The position numbers and the translations under genes are program-made. Positions 40,301 to 52,929 of a DNA stretch of 64,000 nt are shown piece by piece. The notes under the pieces were generated by a model, which saw only the letters and a list, made by a program, of their open reading frames with translations, made no database searches and was not told where the DNA came from. Source of the stretch: Sinohyriopsis cumingii (Eukaryota; Mollusca; Bivalvia; Unionida; Unionidae); the NCBI GenBank assembly GCA_028554795.2, contig CM068828.1:22219436-22283435 (forward strand), read 5' to 3'. The first letter of the stretch is position 1. Each line of letters begins with the position of its first letter.

Positions 40301-42915
40301 CATAGAATAATTGTATGACATAGAGTAGTACTGTTATATAGTATATATAATAGAGTACTATTGTTGTATAGTTTGTGGCATAGAGTACTACTGTTGTATA
40401 GTATATGCCATAAAGTACTAATCTCATGTATTAGATGCATTATGGCAATGCTTTTGTATAGTATATGCCATAAAATACTACTGTTTCATAGTATATGCCA
40501 TAGAGTATTCCTGTTTTTTAACATATGCAATAGGGTACTACTGTTGTATAGTATATGCCATTGAGTACTGCTGTTGCATATTATATGCCATAGGGTATTG
40601 CTGTTGTATTGTATATGCCATAGAGTACTACAGTTATATAGTATATGCCATAGAGTACTACTGTTATATGGTATATGCCATAGAGTGCTACTGTTTGTAT
40701 AGTATGTGTCATTGAGTATTTCTGTTGTATAATATATGCCATAGAGTACTGCTGTTATTTTATATATACAATGGAGTACTAATGTTGTATAGTATTTACC
40801 ATAGAGTACTACTGTTGTCTAGTATATGCCATACAGTACTAATGTGATATATTATGTGCCATAGAGTACTACTGTCATTTAATATATGCAATGGAGTACT
40901 ACTGTTGTATAGTATGTACCATAGAGTACTGCTATTGTATAGTATACACCATAGACTACTACTGTTGTATAGCATATGTCATTGAGTAGTATTGTTGTAT
41001 AGTATATGCCATGGAGTACTACTGTTGAATAGTATATTTCATTGAGTACTAGTGTTGTATAGTATGTGCCATAGAGTATTGCTGTTGTATAGTATATACC
41101 ATAGAGTACTACTGCTATGTAGTATATGATATAAGGTACTACTGTTATGTAAGAGATGCCATACAGTACTACTGTTGCATAGTATATGCCATAGAGTACT
41201 AATGTTATGTAGCATATTTCATAGAGTACTGCTGTTATATAGTATCTGCCATAGAGTACTACTGCTATATAATATATGCCATAGAGTACTACTTTTTTAT
41301 ACTATATATGTAATAGAATAATACTGTTATATTTTATATTCCATAGTGTACTACTGTTGTACAGTATATACCATAGAGTACAGCTGTTGTATAGTATATG
41401 CTATAGAGTACTACTGTTGAATAGTATATGCCACAGAGAATTACTATTCTATATTAAATGCCATAGAGTACTACTGTTATATAGTATATGCCATAAAATA
41501 CTACTGTTGTATAGTTCATACCACAGAGTACTGCCATTTTGTAGCATATGCCATAGAGTACTAATGTTGTATAATATAAGCCAAAGTAAATTACTTCTAT
41601 ATGGTATAAGCCATAGAGTACTGCTGTTGTATAGTATAAGTCATAGAGAATTATTGTTCTATAGTATATGCCATAAAGTACTATTGTTATATAGTATATG
41701 CCATATAGTACTACTGTTGTATAGTATATGTCATAGAGTACTACTGTTGTATAGCATATTCAATAGGGTATTGTTGTATAGTATATGTCATAGAGTACTA
41801 CTGTTGTATAGCATATTCAATAGGGTATTACTGTTGTATAGTATATGCCATAGCGTACTACTGTTATGTAGTATATGCCATAGAGCACTACTGTTGTATA
41901 GTGTATATCATAGAATGCTACTGTTGTATAGCATATTCCATAGAGTACTACTGTTGTATATTATATGTCATAGAGTACTACTGTTGTATAGCATATTCCA
42001 TAGGGTATTAATGTTGTATAGTATATGCCATAGACTACTACTGTTTTGCATTATATGCCATAGCATACTACTGTTATGTAGTATATGCCATAGAGTATTA
42101 CTGTTGTATAGTATATGCCATATAGTACTATTGCTAGGTATTTTATGACATAGAGTAGTACTGTTATATATTATATACCATAGAGTACTACTTTTGTTTA
42201 ATATGTGTCTTAGAGTACTATTTTTGTATAGTATATGCCATAGAATACTACTGTTATGTAGTAGATTTGTTAGGGTACTGTTTTTGTATAGTATGTGTCA
42301 TATAATACAACTGTTATATAGTATATGCCATAGAGCACTACTGTTTTTAATATATGCAATAGAGTATTACTGTTGTATAGTATATGTCATTGCGTACTGA
42401 TATTGTATATTATATGTCACAGAGTACTGCTTTTATGCAGTATATGCCATATATGATTCTGAGTACTACTGATGTATAGTATATGCCATAGAGTGCTACT
42501 GTTATTTAATATATGCCATATAGTACTATTGTTGTATAGCATATGCCATAGAGTACTACTGTTATTTAATATATGCAACAGAGTACTACTTTTGTATAGT
42601 ATATGCCATAGGGTACTGCTGTTGTATGGTATATGCCATAGATTACTGCTTTTGTATAGTATATGCCATAGAGTGATGCTGTTGTGTAGCATATGCCATA
42701 GAATACTGCTGTTGTATAGTAAATGTCATTGAGTACTACTGTTGTATATTATATGCCATAGAGTACTACTGTTATATAGTATATGCCATAGAATAATGCT
42801 GTTGTATATTATATGCCATAGATTACTGCTGTTGTATATTACATGCCATATAATACTGTTGCTGTATATTATATGCCATAGAATGCTGTTGTCGTACAGT
42901 ATTTGTCAGACAGTA
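37310..42915. repeat. 30-bp minisatellite, about 180 copies
   Basis: The unit contains ATGCCATAGAGTACTACTGT and TGTATAGTAT. Irregular forms begin near 37310 and the regular 30-bp phase runs from about 37545 to 42915, broken once at 39435-39622. Because the period is a multiple of three, long open frames appear on both strands (plus-strand repeat YSICHRVLLL, minus-strand repeat YGIYYTTVVL). Frames restart after each small indel, copies differ at random and there is no start or splice context, so I treat it as non-coding satellite within the transporter intron. Confidence 0.95.
39423..39622. mobile_element. Short insertion within the 30-bp array, SINE-like
   Basis: A (GT)n run (39438-39455) is followed by about 165 bases of non-repetitive sequence with the inverted motif GCTGCAGACATGCAGC-like hairpin (about 39555-39575) and the end ACACTAGGCCGACCAGTC. 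The array resumes afterwards. Microsatellite-linked short elements are common in molluscs; the class here is uncertain. Confidence 0.4.
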
Positions 42916-42929
42916 CTTCTGTTATATCA

Positions 42930-44370
42930 ACTTTCTTTCAACTAGCATGTCTCTTTCTGCGGCCTTTTTCATAAAGATCCTATCGTATTTTGCATCGACC
43001 TTTTTCATAATGATCCTATCGTATTTTTCATCGTACATCTAACTTTCTGCTTAAACCTTTCGCTCAGCTGCAGAATATATTGTTACTAATATATTCATGT
43101 AGGTGCTTTCTTTTGATGTATCCACAATATGTCGTTACCATTGTATTCAGTTAAATGTTCTCTTTCTGTATTGTGAATATGTCGTTGCAATCTATTCAGT
43201 TAAAAGTTCTTCCTATGTGTCCAGAACATTGTTGAAGCTTATAGTTTTGAAAATGTGTGTATGTGTTCTTCATTGTAGAATATGAAAAATTACTTTTTTG
43301 TAAAGTAAAGAGTCAAAGGTTTCGCAACCTTGGCATTCTCTGTCCGCCTGAAGCGATAATAAAAAAACAGCCATTCATTAAAGGGGGTGTTTTCTGAATA
43401 GCTACAGTCATAATAAAAAAAACAGGCAATCACTAAAGGAGGTGTTTTTGAATAGTTATTTTCTAGAGGCTTCATTTCTTGATGAATGTTTACGATTTAA
43501 ATATTATCTAAGAATTCGTGGCATTCAGTAAGCCTGGTTATTTTCAAAGACCAATTAATGCACTATTTGTACATCTTGTGTGTGTCAAACGTGTATACTT
43601 TTTTTCTTCTGAACTATATTTTTTAGCCAAAATGAATAGTTTTAAACTACTTTGTAGTTATCAATATCGTTACCTTGCTTTTAGCAATTTTCTTGCCTGT
43701 AATGCATTAAATCCATTTAAACACATTACAAACTCTGTTTTTCAAATTGTATGAGATTTAAAATCGTTACACGTCATTCCAACCAAGTTTACATTAAATA
43801 TCATTCGACATATTAAAGTGTAAGTCGTATGGTTTGTACCTTTCTTGCAGGCAGTTTTGCTTTTTTTTTTTTTTTTTTTTTTTTGCACAAGCTACCTAAT
43901 TATCTTATTATTTCAATGTGTAGTGACGAAGATAAATATAAGTGCTCTTATCTCAATGATGACTACGAAGGGTACACCTTCCCTTCCGTTTCACCAGCAA
44001 AAATTGGCTCAGGAGCTCTAAAGATTGGATTAAAAACCATTCTAGGTTTAAAAGCTGGGCAAGTGTTATGTTTGTATTATCCAACGTAAAGGTACCTAAA
44101 CGTTTTGAGGAAAAGCTATATCGTCTTTAAAATTTTCATCAAGATTTCTAAAAAGATTGTTCAACAATTTTACAAATGAGGTGATTATAATGTTTGCATT
44201 ATAATTAAACTGAAACATTTTAAAGTGAAACGGATGTTTAATTCTGATCACGATGGAGCTTGTTTAAAATAGGTTTGAATTCTTTGATAACGTATTATCT
44301 TGATAACAGAAAAAAAGTCCTTGATATGATTTTGAGATTTTGATCTCCAATATGTAAATAAGAAAAACTT
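42930..44370. other. Intron 1 of transporter gene B near exon 1, no other gene seen
   Basis: Short direct repeats (CATAATGATCCTATCGTATTTT at 42970/43005; GGGGGTGTTTTCTGAATAG-like at 43383/43438) and a poly(T) run (43859-43884). A plus-strand open frame at 43829-44089 runs through the poly(T) and is not credible as a gene. Confidence 0.4.
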
Positions 44371-44372
44371 AC

Positions 44373-44502
44373 CGAATGTATATTGTCCACCAAGGGCGAG
44401 ATGAATTAACAAACCGCCAACAGTAGTTAGAACTGCTCTTAACTTCATCCATGGAGCTATTTTGCGGGCTTTATCTTCTCTCATGTTGTATGTGGACGCC
44501 AT
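44373..44502 (-). CDS. Transporter gene B, exon 1 with start codon
   Basis: The minus-strand ATG is at 44502-44500 in the context AATATGGCGTCC. The 130-base coding part encodes MASTYNMREDKARKIAPWMK and then the first membrane helix (LRAVLTTVGGLLIHLALGGQ, YTF), ending in phase 1 at a TTCG/GTAAGT donor. The GGLLIHLxLGxxYTFG signature followed by NIMPY in exon 2 is the N-terminal mark of the oxalate/formate antiporter-like carriers, 12-helix membrane proteins moving small organic acids. Exon 2 is 23.8 kb away, and the intron holds the large minisatellites, the LINE and the LTR. Confidence 0.88.
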
Positions 44503-44724
44503 ATTTTCCTGTCTCCACCAATGGTTCTTCTGTTGCTAATCAATAGTTGGTCTCATTACGGATGTCAGGTTCTTTCACTGTGACAAAGTTTACTTATCTG
44601 TAGAACAGGTACATGGTTCATTTTCAAGTTATTTATCACGCACTGTCATTATTCATCTTAATATTTATCTCGTTATCAGCCATCATACATAGCGAATAGC
44701 GAAATACATACATGCTTTTCAGAA

Positions 44725-45590
44725 AAGAGTGAAAGACAACAGGATTTGCAAAATTTAAAAAATAATTTATTTCACCTGAATACAAAGTGAAAATGAGAAA
44801 GAATAACTTACGGTATTGCGAATTAAATCCCAAAATAATCCAAGAATTACAGACACAAGTCCTAATAATTTAACGACCTGAATAAAATTCAGTAAAAATC
44901 CAGAACAAATCCAAACACTGAAGGCGAGGACGTGTCTGTTATAGATCCTAGAGTGTTAATGTGCCAACAGTCTTTTTGTTGAATCACAGTGAATTCACTA
45001 TAAATTCCAGTGAATGTCATTATCCAAGAATTTTATCAGAGCACTTTTGTATTTCCAGAGAAAATAATCACTTGAATTCAATAATTTGAAGAAATAAAAT
45101 TCAACTGAACACAATATAGTATACAATTTCAAGGTGCTAGATCTTAAAGCAACCTATAAAACCCTCTCCGTTACACTGTATATAATTCTCTACGTGACCT
45201 CAGGTCACAATTAGCATTTTTTTTTACACATTACCTAATGGAATATAACCTTCTATAATGATCCTGATGTTTAACAAACAACCTGGATTATGTATAATTC
45301 ACATAGGAAATTCTAAAACCTAGACCCAAACAAACATATTTACTTCTTCTAGTAATCAAAATAATGATTTTTAAACACATACAAATAGCGAATAATTTAG
45401 CTATGTATTAGTTGTTTCACAATGAATAAAATTAAAAGAGCCAATTTGGGTCAAGCGGAAATGAACTCAATTTTGGACAAGGTCAGGTACAACATACAAT
45501 GTTACATTAAAGTATCATGTAATGAAATTTAAAAAAAATAAAACTAAGTAACAAACAAAGCAAATTAAATATGCATAACACATTCCCACA
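44725..45590 (+). repeat. Interspersed repeat family R, copy 6 (longest)
   Basis: Runs from GAAAAGAGTGAAAGACAACA to CAAATTAAATATGCATAACA and holds all landmarks of the shorter copies, including TAACTTACGGTATTGCGAAT, TACGTGACCTCAGGTCACA and CACATTACCTAATGGAATAT. It starts about 220 bases upstream of transporter exon 1. Non-coding. Confidence 0.7.
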
Positions 45591-45599
45591 TAAAGAATA

Positions 45600-46850
45600 A
45601 GAAAGATGTACACAATAAAGCTTTCTTTTTATTAAAAATTAAATTTACATGTGGAAATTTTTTACATACGATGAAATATGATGAATGACACAAAGTATAC
45701 ATGAAACTATATTTTTATACACGTGAAAGTGCATCTGCTCTTAAACTGTCTTTTCCTTTGATGTGCCTGATGTCAATATTTTTGTTTTTCATCTTGCCGA
45801 TGAAAGTAAGGGGGAGTCTTCTCGATTGTTATTGGTAAACGATTTATATACTGATGTCGTTACTGCCATAACTCCAATTTTGTATATTTCCATCTATTTG
45901 GTTACTTCTTTAGATCTCCTGTACCAAATTATGAAGTAGCCTGATTTGGGTCGAATTTTTTTAAATTCTTCTCCGTGCTGTTTCGTAAGTATTGATGCCA
46001 GAATGAGATTGCTAATGTTTTGCTATTTGGGATTCTTACTGGTGATGTCTACGGTATGTTCTATTGGATGGTATGTTTTGGCATGTGGATATTCCATATT
46101 TCCTTGACGTTTGTCCTGGTCTAGTGCAAGCTGTATCTTTTGTTGTGTTCCTCGTTTCTCCTTATGATTTGATCGCCCTGTTTGGCTCTTACATGACTGA
46201 TGTTTCCATGGTATTTCTTTTTCTGGTTATTAGTAGTATTGGTTGTTGGGTTAGTAGTATTCAGTTTGGTGGCTGTTATCGTGGATTTGATTTTGAGTTC
46301 TCCTTTCATTGGTTTCTTATCATTGTCAACACATTCTTCAATGGGTGTATTCGTTGGTGGTGGTATGTTGGATTTCCAATAGGGAGCCTCAGTCTTTCAA
46401 GGATTTAGAGTATTTCCTTCTGTTATTCATCGACTTTAACACAGGTGGTTTTGGAGGGTCTTGGTATTTTGGCTGCAATGTTTCCTCTGTGGTTTCGATT
46501 TTGATACTGTTTGTGTTAGTTGTTGTTTACTTTGGTTTTCTGAGGTGGTCCTGTTGTCAATGGTGTTCTTGTTCACGGCGTTGCTATTGTTGGCGTATTT
46601 GGTATAGCTGACGTAATTTGCACACACATGACGTCATTGTTACACCCGTTGTTGTCTAGAGTGTTTTCCTTGATGTTATGACAGCTGCAAATGAATAACT
46701 CAGTGATGTAGCCTTCCTTGTGGTGGTTACGATGATTGTGTTTCCTTCAGTTGGTCTGTCTCTGGTGTTCTTTATGGTTTGTATAATGTCTGCATCCTCC
46801 TTCGTTACTAATTCCGATAGGTCTTGGTCTGGCAGGGTTGGGGGAAACGT
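45600..46850. other. Gene-poor region, minus strand looks like decayed coding sequence
   Basis: On the minus strand the composition is that of coding DNA (Thr/Asn/Lys-rich short frames such as TATKLNTTNPTTNTTNNQKK at about 46210-46270) with frequent stops. It is probably the continuation of the decayed frame at 46862-47225. Confidence 0.3.
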
Positions 46851-46861
46851 CTTTCAGGATG

Positions 46862-47225
46862 TCAGTGATTCTTCTCGTATTGGTTTGGTTCCTTCGGGGG
46901 ACTTGTGTTTTGTGAATCGTCTTCCTCAGAAGAGCCCCTTTGATTGAATATTGCTGGTCTGAAGCTGTCTATTAACTTTGTTTCCCTTGCAACCGTTGAG
47001 GTAAGAAAATTTATTTCTTTATTTGCAATTGTTGTCTGCTTTCCCTTCTTCTTAGGTGATGGCGTTGTCTGACTACTGTCCTCGTCTGGTTCTATACTGT
47101 AGTGATGAATGGTATTTTTAGTTGTCTCGTACTCCTGTTTTTCTGTGGAAGTGTCTCCTTTAAAACCATTTATGGATTAGATATTTCCTTCATCGTGCGA
47201 CACCATCATACTGTGTGAGATTTTG
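46862..47225 (-). pseudogene. Decayed coding-like frame, possibly retroelement ORF1
   Basis: A minus-strand stretch of about 110 codons is open apart from one TAA and has strongly protein-like composition: EPDEDSSQTTPSPKKKGKQT, then INFLTSTVARETKLIDSFRP and RGSSEEDDSQNTSPPKEPNQ. A low-complexity, charged, Ser/Thr/Pro-rich protein with a lysine patch is usual for ORF1 or gag-like proteins of non-LTR elements, but no zinc knuckle or RRM is visible. There is no start codon and the frame breaks on both sides. I do not recognise the family. Confidence 0.3.
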
Positions 47226-47229
47226 ATAG

Positions 47230-50200
47230 TTTCTTCTTAAACCTTACATTCATGTATTTTCGTGTGGTCAAGAAAGGAGATGTGCGGGTCGCCGGTGGCT
47301 GGGGAAGATGGCATCAATTGGAACGATGGTGGAATGTTGGCATTCAAGCATAACGGGCGAATAATAATTTCCCTAATAGTAGGGCTCGTTAGAAAGTGGC
47401 CCACTAGTGTCTGCATTAGTCTTGCGGTGTGATGTTGCTGTTGCTGATGTTTTCACTTGGGGCTTTTGTTACTACTGTTAAGTCTGTGGCTGTTCCTTCC
47501 ACTGCTTTTGACCAAGCTTTTGTTGGCATGCTCTGTCATTTTAACGAATTTTTTAGCCTTTGGAAGACTAGGTCTAAATGATATTATTTCATGTAGTTTG
47601 CGACATGTAGATGATTATTGGAAAAGCAAATGGAGAGTGGAGATGAGTTGTAAACATTGAGATGACTAAATTAAGGGTGTATCTACCGTTTAGGTATCCC
47701 CCTGCTTGATTAGCAGAAATTCTCTCAATAGTTACCACGGTCTTGCTAACATGTGAGATATCTGCACAGGTATTCGCTAGCATGAGTAATAGCACCTGCT
47801 GATATTTTCATTTCTTACATTTCTATCTCGCTAAACTGCATTGCCAATTTGGTTAATGCAAGTTATTCAGTTATGTTTAATGTTGCGCTAATTACTTGTG
47901 AATAAAATATTTAAAACTATGTTCATGGTGCACATGGAAAACCAATTATCCAGGGAAAATGCTTTGTTGATTGCATGTTTGTTGCATCTCATTTGTATAA
48001 CATTTGAAAGAAATTTAAATGTCTTTATAAGTGCATTGATGTCAATGGAATTTTTGTAAATATTAATTTGTTTAAAATCTCATAAACGTGGTTTTCGTCA
48101 ATTGCATTGTATCTGCTTTTTAACCTTTTGTAGATGTTAATGGAATGGACCTTGTATTTTGTATATGTTACCCTTCAGGACACTGCCTAATTTGTATTTG
48201 CGTTGTCATGTTTTTCATGTGTACCATTTTCTTGTTTAAATGTAATTTTTGGGATGTATTTACCTACTCCCCACTCCACTCCACAGTTATGCATATCTCT
48301 ATTTTTTTAATTCCTGGTACATGATTTTATCTATTTTTTTCATTCTTATTCGTGGCTGCAGTGTGTACAAAATATCTTTAGATAAGGATGGCCTACGTGA
48401 CTTGAATCTGTTAAGAAAATAATATTGCATAGGGTAGATAAATAGATGCATACGTATATGTTGACAATTATTAATATTAATATTGATAATAAGGCTTAAA
48501 TGGCGCCTATGGCATAATTTATCAGTGACTGATGGGATTTCGACGTTTCGAGAATAATTCTGTAAATTCCCATGGGTTGCGCTAGGTCATGTGAATAGGC
48601 CCGATTCAATGCAAAATGAGTAATGTATGCTGTCACGTGGGATCTTAAGCGAAGTACAGTCGCAATATATGTTGTATATAAGAAGAAAATCAGGCATTCC
48701 GATTCATTCCGAGATTTGGAGTCATTAACACTAAATGTGTTTCTGTTGTAGGTCTGCAGACGTGTTTATGTTGTACTAAGATATAATTTGAGAGGAAAAA
48801 CATTTGTTTGGACTGTTCAGTGGAAATAGAAAGTGTTCATTGCTTGGACTATAATATTATTCTGGAACGGTTATAATATTCGAAGGAATTCTGGACAACG
48901 CCATCTTGACACCGTCATGGTTCCTGGAGGACCAGTACAGTTCCGGTTTTGAAATTTGCAAGGAACTTTTCATTCTTTTATGACTTTCATAGGCCTTGAT
49001 AAGGACTAGTTTGGATCCACTTCACAACACTGTAAGTTTCTCTCATGTTTTCGCTAACAGCTTTGATAATCAAATTGTTTGTTACTTTTTAAAATAGGTT
49101 CGTTTGCTTCCTTTCTGTTACTTAAGTTTGTGACCAAGGAGTAGTAACACCACATACCATCTGTATTTTATATGCTAGACAGTCTTCAACCCAGAGGTAC
49201 ATGCTGCCAGATGTTTTGTCTAAAACTGTGGATGTCAAATGAAAATTCTGAACAAAATATTGTATCTTCAAAATCTGTATATGTGCTCACTCTGAACGGT
49301 TTACTGGATTTTGCTCTGTCCTTGTGGCGTAAAACACCGGCTATATTAATAATTCTGACTCATTGTGTGACAATTGTTTGTCATTGGATGTTTTATCTGA
49401 GGAAAAATGAGCAATTGATTGTGTCGTTTAGAATGGTTATTGTATCTTCTTCGAGTTGATAAGTTTATCAGACCTTATAATTGTCTCATTTTGAATTTCA
49501 GTGCCTTTTATTTATTATTAATATTGAATATTGCATTCATCACCTATTAACATGAGACAGTGTGCACATTGCAGTCGCCGTATCATGCGTTCCGCATGTT
49601 AGTGGAAATCTGTTTTGGTATGTACTTTCTTTCTTCCATTCATGCATTTAACACATCGAATGAGCTTTAGTTCATTTATTTCCTTTTGTATGGTTGGTTT
49701 TTTCGTCTTCACATCTGTTTAAATGCCAAGGACGTATGTTCCTTGAGTGTGTTTACCATGAATTTGTTTTTCTTTGTCATCTATTATTGGTATGCCATTT
49801 TCATTTAGTTCCAAACTGTTAAAAATTATCACATCCTTTCTGTTTCATGAGCACATAGTTTCAACCCTAATTCTTCTGTTTTTCAGTATCTATTATCAAC
49901 TATATATATGTAATATTTCTGTCTTTATTCACTCCTAGCCTCTACATATTTCCCTTCAAGTCTTTCAGTTTGTAGACGACTGTATTTCCTACAATTATTT
50001 GTATCACTTTAAATATTTTCTCGTTAAAGGTTAGGCACTTGAAAATATTACCTTTTATTCTTTGAATTGTGACTGTTGACACATTTTAGAAATAGGCATT
50101 ACATACATCCATTCTCAGGTAACTGAATAGATTACACAGGACCTTCTACCATATTTTCCTCATTGATGACTTCAAATCGATGACAAATTTATTGACTCTA

Positions 50201-50560
50201 CGATATAGTTTTGGTAAATCGTCAGCCAATTTTCTGTTGTAATGTTGTGTGAGATACTTCTACATTCTAATCTTTAGAGCCCTGTCAAATCTTCCAACTA
50301 CGCATACGTTTGTATCTGAGAAAGTAACTTTGAAACGTGCCCAAAGATTACAGCGCAAAAGTATTTAAAAAATAGCACTTTAATTTTTTTGTGACCAAAA
50401 TAGAGGGTTTGGAACATTCTGCAAGAGGGTGAAATTTTAACTTGGTTTATAACAGGTATCATAGAAACATTATATGCAAATTTATTTTTATTATCCTGTG
50501 TGTTCATTAATTGACTGAATGCTAGCCTTTGCACACGACACCTTAAAAAGTAGGCGAAGT
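47230..50560. other. Intergenic region, no confident gene
   Basis: AT-rich. A plus-strand TATATAAG (about 48675) with an initiator-like GATTCATTCCGAG about 25 bases later and a CACTG/TAAGTTT donor-like site near 49030 could be a promoter with a 5' untranslated exon or part of an LTR; no coding exon was found to go with it. Confidence 0.3.
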
Positions 50561-50564
50561 ATTA

Positions 50565-52925
50565 TCATTAGTGTCTAAAGTGTTCTATATTGCTACCTGA
50601 GTAGGTACATCTAAAGTGTTCTATATTACAACATGAGTAGGTATGTCTAAAGTTTTCTATATTGCTACCTGAGTAGGTATGTCTAATGTATTATATAATG
50701 CTACCTGAGTAGGTATATATAAAATGTTCTATATTGCTACCTGAGTAGGTATGTCTAAAATGTTCTAAATTGCTACCTGAGTATGTATGTCTAAAGTGAT
50801 CTATATTGCTACCTGAGTAGGTATGTCTAATGTATTATAGAATGATACCTGAGTAGGTATGTCTAATGTGTTCTATATTGCTACCTGAGTAGGTGTGTCT
50901 AAAGTGGTCTATATTGCTACCTGATTAGGTATGTCTAAAGGGTTCCATATTGCAACCTGAGTAGGTATGTCTAAAGTTTTCTATATTGCTACCTGAGTAT
51001 GTCTAAAGTAATCTATATTGCTACCTGAGTAGGTATGTCTGAAGTGTTCTATATGGCTACCTGAGCAGGTATGTATAATGTATTATGTAATGCTACCAGA
51101 GTAGGTATGTCTAATGTGTTCTATATTGCTACCTGAGTAGGTATGTCAAATGTGTTCTATATTGCCACCTGAGTAGGCATGTCTAAAATGTTCTATATTG
51201 CTACCTGAGTAAATGTCTAATGTATTATATAATGCTACCTGAGTAGGTATGTCAAATGTGTTCTATATTGCTACCTGAGTAGGTATGGCTAAAATGTTCT
51301 ATATTGCTACCTGAGTAGGTATGTCTAAAGTGTTCTATATTGCTACCTGAGTAGGTATGTCTAAAGTGTTTTATATTGCTACCTGAGATGGTATGTCTAA
51401 AATGTTCTATATTGCTACCTGACTAATTATGTCTCATGTATTATATAATGCTACCTGAGTAGGTATGTCAGATGTGTTCTATACTACTACGTGTGTAGTT
51501 ATGTCTAATGTGTTCTATATTGTTACCTGAGGAGGCATGTTTAAAGTGTTCTATATTGCTACCTGAGTAGGTATGTCAACAGTGTTCTATATTGTTACCT
51601 GAGTAGGCATGTCAAATGTGTTCTATATTGCTACCTGAGTATGTATGTCTAAAGTATTTTATATTGCTACCTGAGTAGGTATGTCTTAAGTGTTCTATAC
51701 TACTACGTGTGTAGGCATGTCTAATGTGTTCTATATTGTTACCTGAGGAGGCATGTTTAAAGTGTTCTATATTGCTACCTGAGTAGGTATGTCTAAAGTG
51801 TTCTATATTGTTACCTGAGTAGGTATGTCAAATGTGTTCTATATTGCTACCTAAGTAGGTATGTCTGAAGTATTTTATATTGCTACCTGAGTAGATATGT
51901 CTTAAGTGTTCTATACTACTACGTGTGTAGGTATGTCTAATGTGTTCTATATTGCTACCTGAGTAGATATGTCTATTGTGTTCTATATTGCTACCTGAGT
52001 AGGTATATCTAAAGTGTTCTATATTGTTACCTGAGCAGGCATGTCATATGTGTTCTTTATTGTTACCTGAGTATGTATGTCTAAAGTGTTCTATATTGCT
52101 ACCTGAGTAGGTATGTCTAAAATGTTCTATATTGCTACCTGAGTAAGTATGTCTAATGTATTCTATAATGCTACCTGAGTAGGTATGTCAAATGTCTTCT
52201 ATATTTCTACCTGAGTAGGTATGTCTAAAATGTTCTATAATGCTACCTGAGTAAGTATGCCTAATGTATTCTATAATGCTACCTGAGTAGGTCAATATAT
52301 ATTGCTACCTGAGTATGTATGTATAAAGTGTTTTATATTGCTACCTGAGTAGGTATGTCTTAAGTGTTCTATACTACTACGTGTGTAGGTATGTCTAATG
52401 TGTTCTATATTGCTACCTGAGTAGATATGTATATTGTGTTCTATATTGATACCTGAGTAGTTATATCTAAAGTGTTCTATATTGCTACCTGAGTAAGTAT
52501 ATCTAATGTATTCTATAATGCTACCTGAGTAGGTATGTCAATCTATATTGCTACCAGAGGTAGGTATATATAAATTGTTCTATATTGCTACCTGAGTTGG
52601 TATGTCGTAAGTGTTCTATACTGCTACGTGAGTAGGTACGTCTAATGTGTTCTATTTTGCTACCTGAGTAGATATGTCTATTGTGCTCTATATTGCTACC
52701 TGAGTATGTATGTCTAAAGTGTTCTATACTGCTACCTGAGTAGGTATGTCTAAAGTGGTCTATATTGCTACCTGATTAGGTATGTCTAAAGTGTTCTATA
52801 TTGCTACCTGAGTATGTATGTTTAAAGTGTTCTATATTGCTACCTGAGTATTTATGTCTAAAGTGTTCAATATTAATACCTGAGTAGGTATATCTAAAGT
52901 GTTTTATACCTGAGTAGGTATTTTC
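50565..52925. repeat. 36-bp minisatellite, about 65 copies
   Basis: The unit contains GTTCTATATTGCTACCTGAG and TAGGTATGTCTAAAGT. It has variants with TACTACGTGTGTAG that recur in blocks, so higher-order duplication of several units has occurred. Confidence 0.97.
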
Positions 52926-52929
52926 ATTC

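Noticed and set aside
41357-42148. A 263-codon frame in the 30-bp array as a membrane protein gene
   Set aside because: Comparable frames exist on both strands and at many offsets, restarting after each indel, as expected for a repeat period divisible by three.
43829-44089. Plus-strand 86-codon frame
   Set aside because: It begins in a poly(T) tract coding for phenylalanines and has no splice, promoter or homology support.
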